DNA of 14,811 nucleotides from JAGMDK01 sp023128695 (GTDB taxonomy: Bacteria > Planctomycetota > Phycisphaerae > UBA1845 > Fen-1342). Under the pieces are notes generated by a model, which was not told the origin of the DNA, made no database searches, and saw nothing but the letters and a program-made list of their open reading frames with translations. Location: contig DAOVQG010000093.1 in NCBI GenBank assembly GCA_030628805.1, positions 1 to 14,811 of the forward strand, written 5' to 3'. The position numbers and the translations under genes are program-made. Positions 6,920-13,046 of this stretch are shown here, one piece after another (positions within the stretch are counted from its first letter, which is position 1; every line of letters starts with the position of its first letter).

Positions 6920-7064
6920 GTAGCGGCCGGGCTGCGTATCGATCGCAATGTGTGCCACTGCTCTTGAGCAGTGCTTAGCTTCACCGAGTACACCGAGATC
7001 GTTAAGAAACACTGCTCAAGAGCAGTGGCACACCAACCCATCAATTGAGTTGTGACAGAGCACT
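6920..7064. repeat. Palindromic element: decayed REP unit, 24-bp perfect inverted repeat, head copy 3
   Basis: From left to right: a REP-like unit at 6920-6945 (GTAGCGGCCGGGCTGCGTA, with the right stem half altered to TCGATCG, so the hairpin is lost); a perfect inverted repeat with 24-bp arms at 6950-6973 and 7010-7033 around a 36-nt spacer; and the head on the minus strand at 7064-7033. The arms are identical to those at 5087-5160, but the spacer is unrelated. The head overlaps the TAG stop (7065-7063) of the lipoprotein gene. This accounts for half of the 6759-7062 gap. The rest (6774-6919) holds no clear promoter for the zinc-ribbon gene. Confidence 0.8.
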
Positions 7065-8256
7065 ACTCGGTCGGTTCCGGAGCGGGGGGCAACTCGGGTT
7101 CGTCGATGACGCGGGCCCCGGTGAAGGCCTTGATCATCTCCACGATTTCCCGTTGCCGTTCGAGGTCGAAGGTGCCCTCGCGGGCCACCCAGGGGTTGAT
7201 CCCGCCGAAATAACGCAGCAACGGAATCCCGGCCGCCAGGTCGTACGCCCCGCCGCGGAAAATGAAACTGTGATGCCGCAAGGCGTCTCGATCGAGCGCG
7301 TCGCGGAAAGTGTCGTAGACGCCGAACGTACCGCTCAGAGTCAAGTCCGGGGGCACGAAGATCAGGTCGTGGATGTCGTAGACCGCGACGTACCATTCGC
7401 GGCCGTCCTTGTCGTACCAACTGGCTGACCGGGCGATCTGACCGCCGGCATACTTTTGTCTTCGCCGCATGCGTTCCGGCCAGTCGTTCGGATATGTCAT
7501 CTCGCGCTCGGGAACGATGCGGGCCTCGTCAGCCGCGACCAACATCCGCACCTCGTCCTCTTTGTACGCCGCCCGCAGGGCATCCTGATAGGCGAGGCGT
7601 TGCATATCGCGGTCAACGATCGGCCGCACGTCGATGATCTCACGTCCCGGCCGATAGCCGTAACGGCCCGGCGTCTGGCGGCGCAAGGTGCGCTCCCGCA
7701 GGGCCCGCGCGTCGCCGCTGGTGTCGATGTCCGGGCGCGAGGACCCGCTGTACTGTCCGGCAATCTTAACCCCGGCCTGCACACGGCGATCAAGATCGTC
7801 GTCCCCTTCCAGCAAGGGAGCCTCTTCGGCCGCGTCCCGCGCCACCATCTCGACGTTTACGCCGGCCTGGGCCGCCCGGGTTAGTATGCCCTCGGCTTGC
7901 AGCTCGTACTCGCTGACATCGACGTTTGGCGGGAGCTGGCGGAGCAGGACCCGGGTGCGGGAAGCCCGGCGAGCGGCTTCCACGAATTTACCGTCCCGCA
8001 AGGCCTTGCGGCCCATGATCAACTCGAGCTTGGCCAGCGCCATGTTGGCCTCGGTCCGGGCCGCGCGCTCGGCCTGAGAGAGATCTTCCGCCTCCGGTTC
8101 CGCCGTGTTTTGCGGCGGGTCGGCCTGCTGCCCGGACTGTGTCGTCGAGCGCTGCGCCGCCGCCTCTATGATCAGTTGCTGGTCGTCTGTGTTCTCGCCC
8201 GCACAGGCCGCCGCCACTATCGCGGCTGCCAGGAGAATCGCGCTTAGTCGGCTCAT
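7063..8256 (-). CDS. Putative lipoprotein of unknown function, translationally coupled to the TPR/HEAT gene
   Basis: The product has 397 residues. Its ATG (8256-8254) overlaps the TGA of the preceding gene in an ATGA arrangement, and AGGAG lies about 8 nt upstream, so the two are probably translated together. Residues 1-17 are a signal sequence leading to AAAC at 15-18. The lipobox is imperfect (Ala where Leu is usual), so lipidation at Cys18 is likely but not certain. A low-complexity, Gln/Glu/Ala-rich linker follows (~20-60), then an alpha-helical region at 61-135 that resembles a TPR-like helical pair (MALAKLELIMGRKALRDG, then FVEAARRASRTRVLL). A charged stretch (150-270) leads to a more ordered C-terminal region (~275-380) with REWYVAVYDIHDLIFVP and an IVEMIKAFTGARV segment. 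I do not recognise the family. It is probably envelope-located and works with the gene before it. Confidence 0.87.
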   Translation of the reverse strand: MSRLSAILLAAAIVAAACAGENTDDQQLIIEAAAQRSTTQSGQQADPPQNTAEPEAEDLSQAERAARTEANMALAKLELIMGRKALRDGKFVEAARRASRTRVLLRQLPPNVDVSEYELQAEGILTRAAQAGVNVEMVARDAAEEAPLLEGDDDLDRRVQAGVKIAGQYSGSSRPDIDTSGDARALRERTLRRQTPGRYGYRPGREIIDVRPIVDRDMQRLAYQDALRAAYKEDEVRMLVAADEARIVPEREMTYPNDWPERMRRRQKYAGGQIARSASWYDKDGREWYVAVYDIHDLIFVPPDLTLSGTFGVYDTFRDALDRDALRHHSFIFRGGAYDLAAGIPLLRYFGGINPWVAREGTFDLERQREIVEMIKAFTGARVIDEPELPPAPEPTE

Positions 8257-9500
8257 TGTTTGTGCTCCTCATACCATTGCTGCCAATCGGCTCGATCAAA
8301 GCCGAAGTTTTGACCGGTGATACGCCGAAGGGCCTCCAACACTTCAGTCCGGTAAACTGTTACCGGCCGGTACCGCCATTCGTTCCTGACATCGTTCGCC
8401 AGGCTCCACACGCCGATTTCCGGCTGATGGATAGCGGCGGGCCGCTTGCCGATGGTCAGCACGGTTGACCTGGAGAACACCCGCGGCCAAAGACGGAAAT
8501 ACGTGCGCACCGGTACCTGGACCCACTTGGTCTCCTCCACGGTCAAGACATCCATCAAGTCCGGGATCGCTTCCGACGCCTTTAACTCCCCCAGGTTGTA
8601 CGCCGCCCGGCTCTGGATGACGGCATTCCCGACCCGTAACGCCTCACGGTACTGGGCGATGACACGCGGATCCTGGCGGCGAATGAGCTGGGAGAGCGCA
8701 CGCCGACGGATCTGCTCCTCTGCGTCAACCAGGGCAATCATCGCCAGGTTCATCGTGGCCTCGTCCTCGGGAAAGACACTGAGGGCCTCGACCAGCAACA
8801 TCCGCTGGTCGACATCGCCACGACTGAGCACTTGGGCCAGAGGCAGAATCGCGAGCGGGTCTTTGATCTTCAGTAACCGCTCCCGGCCCTTTTTCACGAG
8901 TGTCTCGCGGCTGCTGTCCAGCAGCGACCTTTTGACCGCGCGGATGTGCCGGTACCACTGACCCTGGATGGCCCGGGCCAAGCGCTCGGCGTCTTCTTCC
9001 TTGGGCTGATCCGCCGCTCGGGTTTCCACCCTGCGCTTGACCACCGTGCGGCCATCGACCCACATATCGCCGACGCGGACGTGGCCCAGGCCCTGATGGG
9101 CGGGCTCATAGTCCGGGTGAAGCTCTATGGCCCGTTGGAAATGCCGCCGGGCCTCTGCTCGCAAGCCCTGATCGCGGCACCAAACTGCCAGGGCCGTCTG
9201 GTCCTCGGGTGTGTCGGCGACCTGCCGGACCCGCTGCTCATACTCCTCGAACGGCGTCTGAGCCTCCTCCACGCGCTCGACGGCAGCGACGGGCAGGCGG
9301 ACAATCCCGACCACCGTGCGGATTTTGTACTGCTCGTCGGCGATCTCCAACAACTGGCCGTTAACGGTCCCGCCGCTGCGGAGGTGAAAGATGTCCGCCC
9401 GGGCGGTAGCAAATGTGAGAAGTAGCAGAAGCGCAAGCCCAATCTTTGTCCCGTGGGCTGGTAGGGGGATTGATAAAAATCCAACATGTGTGCAGCGCAC
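8253..9500 (-). CDS. Exported protein with TPR-like and HEAT-like regions, paralog A
   Basis: I chose GTG 9500 (415 residues). AGGA at 9510-9507 is 6 nt upstream, and the paralog at 11077 has a matching ribosome site followed by GTGCGCTG. In-frame ATGs at 9518 and 9539 are possible, but the first has its AAGGA only 2 nt away and the second falls inside a TATAAT. A signal peptide ends TARA before DIFHL (cleavage ~35). The mature N-terminus (36-80) is a short beta-rich domain shared almost exactly with the paralog. A TPR-like pair (~95-140) ends in LGHVRVGDMWVDG. HEAT-like helical repeats occupy ~205-325, and the C-terminus is rich in Trp and Tyr (WRYRPVTVYRTEVLEALRRI). It is probably periplasmic or envelope-associated, binding protein partners. 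The lipoprotein gene follows with a 4-bp overlap. Confidence 0.88.
   Translation of the reverse strand: MRCTHVGFLSIPLPAHGTKIGLALLLLLTFATARADIFHLRSGGTVNGQLLEIADEQYKIRTVVGIVRLPVAAVERVEEAQTPFEEYEQRVRQVADTPEDQTALAVWCRDQGLRAEARRHFQRAIELHPDYEPAHQGLGHVRVGDMWVDGRTVVKRRVETRAADQPKEEDAERLARAIQGQWYRHIRAVKRSLLDSSRETLVKKGRERLLKIKDPLAILPLAQVLSRGDVDQRMLLVEALSVFPEDEATMNLAMIALVDAEEQIRRRALSQLIRRQDPRVIAQYREALRVGNAVIQSRAAYNLGELKASEAIPDLMDVLTVEETKWVQVPVRTYFRLWPRVFSRSTVLTIGKRPAAIHQPEIGVWSLANDVRNEWRYRPVTVYRTEVLEALRRITGQNFGFDRADWQQWYEEHKQ
9301..9406 (-). repeat. 106-bp near-identical tract shared with the paralog (copy A)
   Basis: This segment of paralog A matches 10908-11013 in paralog B with two mismatches in 106 bp, both silent Gly codon changes. 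It covers the signal cleavage site and the first ~30 mature residues, from RADIFHL to IRTVVGIV. Outside the tract the genes diverge quickly at both DNA and protein level. Confidence 0.85.
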
Positions 9501-9537
9501 AGTATTTCCTCGCCACATGTTCCTTACCGCTGACCTC

Positions 9538-9543
9538 ATTATA
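9538..9543 (-). promoter_or_regulatory. Possible -10 box (TATAAT) for paralog A
   Basis: On the minus strand, TATAAT at 9543-9538 lies 37 nt before the GTG start at 9500, which would give a leader of about 30 nt. No acceptable -35 hexamer is seen 16-18 nt upstream. Paralog B has TAAAAT at 11125-11120, 42 nt before its GTG, and both boxes follow a shared CGTCTAA-like stretch. The similar placement is the main support. Confidence 0.4.
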
Positions 9544-9796
9544 TCTTAATATCTTAGACGGTGGGGAAAGCACCTGGTTCCCCATCAATCCCTATTGTTG
9601 TGGTCCCCTGGACGTGATCCGAGGCGGTGTCTGCGCCAAAGAAAACGGATGACCTCCTCTCTCTCCCCTATTCCGAGAGTGCGAGTGCATCCAAAGGTGA
9701 CTACGACGAGCAGACTTCAGCGGATTGAATTGCAACCCGCTCCATGGTCTATAATCAGTCGACGGCCAGCACGCAAAACCAAATCCACAAAACACT

Positions 9797-11077
9797 TCAC
9801 TCGTCACCGAAAGAATCGCATCGATCAGATTCCGCTTGCAATCCTTCACTGGGGATATGGTCGCGGTACCAATTGAGCCATTCTTCTCGTTCGAAGCCGA
9901 AGTCCTGCCCCGTGATGCACCGCAGCGCCTCCAGAACTTCCGTGCGATACACGGTCACATGTCGGTACCGCCAGACGTTGGCGAGCTCCCAATACCAGGC
10001 GCCGATAATAGGCTTGCCGTTTATCGTCGTCGGCGGCATTGAAACCGAGTGGTTGCCCCTCGGCCTTACATTGATCCTGAACTCATTAGTCATCACCTGG
10101 AAGTAAAGACGGACCGGTATTTCGACCCAGCGCATTTCCTGGGCCCTGAGCAGATCAATCAGGTCCGGGACAACAGCTTTGGAGTTGAGCTGCCCGAGAG
10201 CGTAGGCGGCTCGCGCCAGAATGAGATTGTTGTCGGAGTGCAGGGCTTTCCAGAATTGTGTTTCAACCCGTGGATCGTTCCGCCGCACCAGTTCAACCAC
10301 TACGCGTCGACGGATCGTGTTGGAGCTGTCCAGCAGGGCGAGGATGGTCAGGTTCATCGTGGCTGCATCCTCATCGAAACCGCTGAGCATCTCGACCAGG
10401 AGTTCGCGATCCTTGATGGTGCCGTGACCGAGGAGGTCTGTCAGCGGCTCGATTGCCAGGGGATCGTTGATTCGTCGGATTCGCGCGCGGCCCTCCTCCA
10501 TCCGATCCGTTCGGCTACTGTCAAGGAATGTCTGCTTCACGGCACGAATATGAAGGTACCACTGCCGACGTGTGGCCTCAGCGAGCTTCTCCGCCTTGTG
10601 GTCCGCCCGCTTGCCTCTCTCACTGCTGGTCTTGTGCTGTCGATCCCGCAAATGTCGGCTGTCGACCCATGTGTCATCCACGCGCTCGTAACCCAGCGCT
10701 TGGCGTGCGGGGGCGTAATCTGGATCCAGTTCGATGGCGTATCGAAGATGCCTCCGCCGCTCAGCCTGCAAATCCTGCTTCTCACACCACGCTGCCAGGG
10801 CGGTCTGTTCTTCGGGTGTGTCAGCGGCTTCTCTCGCGCGTCGCTCATACTCGGCAAATGGGGACTCTGCTTCCTCGATCCGCTCAACGGATGTGATCGG
10901 CAGGTGGACAATCCCGACCACCGTGCGGATTTTGTACTGCTCGTCGGCGATCTCCAACAACTGTCCGTTAACGGTTCCGCCGCTGCGGAGGTGAAAGATG
11001 TCCGCCCGGGCGGCGGCGGCCGACGTGAGCAATACCAGGCTCGCAAGCGATAAGGTAATAGCAGGTATACAGCGCAC
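9797..11077 (-). CDS. Exported protein with TPR-like and HEAT-like regions, paralog B
   Basis: GTG 11077 gives 426 residues and a clean 25-residue signal peptide (MRCIPAITLSLASLVLLTSA, then AAARA) before DIFHL. AGGAG at 11087-11083 is 5 nt upstream. The in-frame ATG at 11116 has no ribosome site and would add 13 residues ahead of the signal. The order of regions equals that of paralog A: beta-rich N-terminal domain (~26-70), TPR-like pair ending LGYERVDDTWVDS, a Lys/Arg/Glu-rich linker, HEAT-like repeats (~205-325), and a C-terminal WRYRHVTVYRTEVLEALRCI segment. The final ~15 residues differ from A. It lies 296 bp upstream of paralog A in the same direction, so they may or may not share a transcript; no lipoprotein gene directly follows it. 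The 9501-9796 spacer holds no repeat or small gene that I can support. Function is unknown; an envelope protein-interaction role is inferred. Confidence 0.88.
   Translation of the reverse strand: MRCIPAITLSLASLVLLTSAAAARADIFHLRSGGTVNGQLLEIADEQYKIRTVVGIVHLPITSVERIEEAESPFAEYERRAREAADTPEEQTALAAWCEKQDLQAERRRHLRYAIELDPDYAPARQALGYERVDDTWVDSRHLRDRQHKTSSERGKRADHKAEKLAEATRRQWYLHIRAVKQTFLDSSRTDRMEEGRARIRRINDPLAIEPLTDLLGHGTIKDRELLVEMLSGFDEDAATMNLTILALLDSSNTIRRRVVVELVRRNDPRVETQFWKALHSDNNLILARAAYALGQLNSKAVVPDLIDLLRAQEMRWVEIPVRLYFQVMTNEFRINVRPRGNHSVSMPPTTINGKPIIGAWYWELANVWRYRHVTVYRTEVLEALRCITGQDFGFEREEWLNWYRDHIPSEGLQAESDRCDSFGDE
10908..11013 (-). repeat. 106-bp near-identical tract shared with the paralog (copy B)
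   Basis: Partner of 9301-9406. The two mismatches are GGA for GGG and GGA for GGC on the coding strand, both leaving glycine unchanged. Confidence 0.85.
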
Positions 11078-11156
11078 AACAACTCCTCGCGACGTACACT
11101 TCGAAGCTACGCCCATGTTATTTTAGACGATAAGAAAAGGTTCCGGTTCCCGGATT

Positions 11157-11184
11157 TTGCCTGATTCGCTTTTCCTTTTACCAT
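11157..11184 (+). promoter_or_regulatory. Possible sigma-70-type promoter for the sulfatase-like gene
   Basis: TTGCCT at 11157-11162 and TACCAT at 11179-11184 are separated by 16 nt; each matches four of six consensus bases. Transcription would start near 11191, just before the AAAGG ribosome site at 11202-11206. The region lies between divergent genes, so a promoter is expected here, but the match is modest. Confidence 0.3.
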
Positions 11185-11212
11185 AGCGGTTGGACTTTTT
11201 GAAAGGTAAGCG

Positions 11213-12919
11213 ATGCGGTTTGTTTTCTCACGCTCATTTGTGCTTGGTCTAACCATCGTGATCGGTTTGGGACTCCCCGGCTGCGAGCGGGGGGAGAATT
11301 CGCGGGAAGCGAAGCCGGTCAAAGTCGGCGTGCTGCCCGAGGGTGCCGCCAAGCCCAACATTATCATCATTCTCGTGGACGCGCTGCGGGCCGATCGGCT
11401 GGGTGTCCACGGCCACCCCGGGGAGCTCTCGCCGACGATTGATGCGATCGCGGCCGAGGGCGTGACCTTCGAGTACTGCGTGGCGCCCGCGCCGTGGACC
11501 ATCCCGTCGGTCGCGTCACTCTTCACTGCATATTATCCCGGCGTGCACAAAGCCAGCGGTTATCGGGTCAACAAAACCGGCGGAAAGGGGGCGACCGCCG
11601 CCCAGGCAACGCTGAGCGTGCAGTTCACGACACTGGCCGAAGTCCTGAAGGCCAACGGGTATCAGACCGCCGCTATCTCCGCGAACAACTTCATTCAGAA
11701 GGGGGCCGGCATGGCGCAGGGCTTCGACCATGTCGATGCCAGCTTTGCCGCCAATACGGTCCGCGGCGAGAAAGTGAACAACGCGGCCTTCGCCTGGCTC
11801 GCCGAGCACCGTGAGCCGGATAAGCCGTTGTTCCTGTACCTGCACTACATGGACGTGCACGGCCCCTACAACGCCGCCCAGCGCTTCATGGACCCGCTGA
11901 TGGCACGGGTGCAAAAGGAGCCGAACAAGCACCGGCTGACAGACAAGCAAGGCAAGGCGCTGAGGGGGCTGTATCTTTATCACCCCCCGGCGGGCGAGGC
12001 CGGCGGCACGGCGTCTGAGCGTCAGAACCCAATCGAGCGGATCGAGGGGAAGTTGGATCAGAAATCACTCACCGACGAGCAGCGGGCGAAGCTGCGGGAG
12101 CTATATCGCAAACATCCGCCGACTCGCGACGTAGACACCAAGCGTTTCCACGAGCTGAAACATTATCGTGAATATTGGGTGGCGCGGTATGAAGCCGGCG
12201 TGGCGGAAATGGATTTCTACCTGGTCCAACTGGTGGAGGGCTTGAAGGAGCAGGGCTTGTGGGACGACGCGTATGTCATCGTGATGGCCGATCACGGTGA
12301 AGCGCTGGGCGAGCATGATTTCTGGGATCACGGGTACTCGTTGCATCAGACCGATCTGCACGTCCCGCTGATCCTGCGCTGGCCGCGGGTCTTACCGCCG
12401 GGCTTGCGCGTGGACCGGATTGCCGGCCTGGTCGACGTGCTGCCGACGCTGAGTGAGCAACTGCGCCTGCCAGCCGGCGGCGATTACCAGGGCGTCTCGT
12501 TGGTTTCTCACCTCTCCGGCAGTCTGCCGACGGGGCCGCTGAGGCGTTTCGCCGAAGCCAACAAGTCGCATTTGCAGTACGCGATCTACGTGGACCGGAT
12601 GAAGCTGATCGGGCAGCGGGTATTGGGGCGGCAACTATGCAGCGCCGCGGGTTCCAGACGTGCCAAAGCGCCGCAGCTTTTCGATCTGCTCCCGGACCCC
12701 GGCGAGAGGTGCGATCTGGCCGCCCAGCAGCCGGAGACGGTGGCGACACTGCTCCAATCACTGAACGAGATGATCGAGACCAATCAGACTATCAGGCCGG
12801 AGGTTACCGAAGGCTGGGCGCCGGTGGAGGAGAAGCTGGTCGAGAAGCTGCGTAGCCTGGGCTATATGGGTGACGAGGAGGACGCGGAGGAGGACGAGAC
12901 GGACGCCGAGCCGCGCTAG
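11213..12919 (+). CDS. Sulfatase-superfamily lipoprotein with Thr at the nucleophile position
   Basis: The product has 568 residues. ATG 11213 follows AAAGG at a spacing of 6. A lipoprotein signal ends LPGC, with Cys24 as the expected lipid site. The alkaline phosphatase/sulfatase fold is shown by PNIIIILVDALRADRLG (metal ligand Asp56), HYMDVHGPY (211-219), MADHGEALGEHDFWDHG (Asp360, His361 and following) and DLHVPLILRWP (381-391). True sulfatases carry C/S-x-P-x-R, whose Cys or Ser becomes formylglycine. Here the site reads WTIPSVASL, so Thr96 takes that place and the Arg is absent. Substrate may therefore be a phosphoester rather than a sulfate ester. An insert (~225-310) contains two related segments (LTDKQGKALRGLYLYHPP at 242-259, LTDEQRAKLRELYRKHPP at 286-303). 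The tail (554-568) is strongly acidic. It is probably anchored in the envelope, and its last codons lie within a palindromic repeat. Confidence 0.9.
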   Translation: MRFVFSRSFVLGLTIVIGLGLPGCERGENSREAKPVKVGVLPEGAAKPNIIIILVDALRADRLGVHGHPGELSPTIDAIAAEGVTFEYCVAPAPWTIPSVASLFTAYYPGVHKASGYRVNKTGGKGATAAQATLSVQFTTLAEVLKANGYQTAAISANNFIQKGAGMAQGFDHVDASFAANTVRGEKVNNAAFAWLAEHREPDKPLFLYLHYMDVHGPYNAAQRFMDPLMARVQKEPNKHRLTDKQGKALRGLYLYHPPAGEAGGTASERQNPIERIEGKLDQKSLTDEQRAKLRELYRKHPPTRDVDTKRFHELKHYREYWVARYEAGVAEMDFYLVQLVEGLKEQGLWDDAYVIVMADHGEALGEHDFWDHGYSLHQTDLHVPLILRWPRVLPPGLRVDRIAGLVDVLPTLSEQLRLPAGGDYQGVSLVSHLSGSLPTGPLRRFAEANKSHLQYAIYVDRMKLIGQRVLGRQLCSAAGSRRAKAPQLFDLLPDPGERCDLAAQQPETVATLLQSLNEMIETNQTIRPEVTEGWAPVEEKLVEKLRSLGYMGDEEDAEEDETDAEPR

Positions 12920-13046
12920 GCCCGGCATTTATGCCGGGTTGAAAGGTCGGAGTCAGAATCCCCTCCTTTCCACCGCCGCCGAAGGCGGCGGTGGAAAGGA
13001 GGGGGAATAATACTCGTTTACCCGGCATAAATGCCGGGCCTAGCGC
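12913..13046. repeat. Nested palindrome between convergent genes, overlapping both stop codons
   Basis: The outer arms are 27 bp and perfect (12913-12939 and 13020-13046), from GCGCTAGG to ATGCCGGGT on the left. Each arm folds on its own as CCCGGCAT, TT, ATGCCGGG. The core is a second hairpin: 20-bp perfect arms at 12961-12980 and 12984-13003 around GAA. The left arm contains the TAG (12917-12919) of the sulfatase-like gene. The right arm encodes the last residues of the IPTL-CTERM gene and contributes the first base of its TAA (13020-13018). It is probably a strong two-way transcription end in RNA form, and perhaps a mobile palindrome by origin. Confidence 0.85.

Noticed and set aside
9747..9756. 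TATAAT on the plus strand in the spacer between paralogs
   Set aside because: No plus-strand gene follows it, so there is nothing for it to drive; treated as chance.
10049..11053. Plus-strand reading frame of 334 codons opposite paralog B
   Set aside because: The minus-strand gene has a signal peptide, ribosome site and a paralog preserved at protein level; the plus-strand frame shows none of these.
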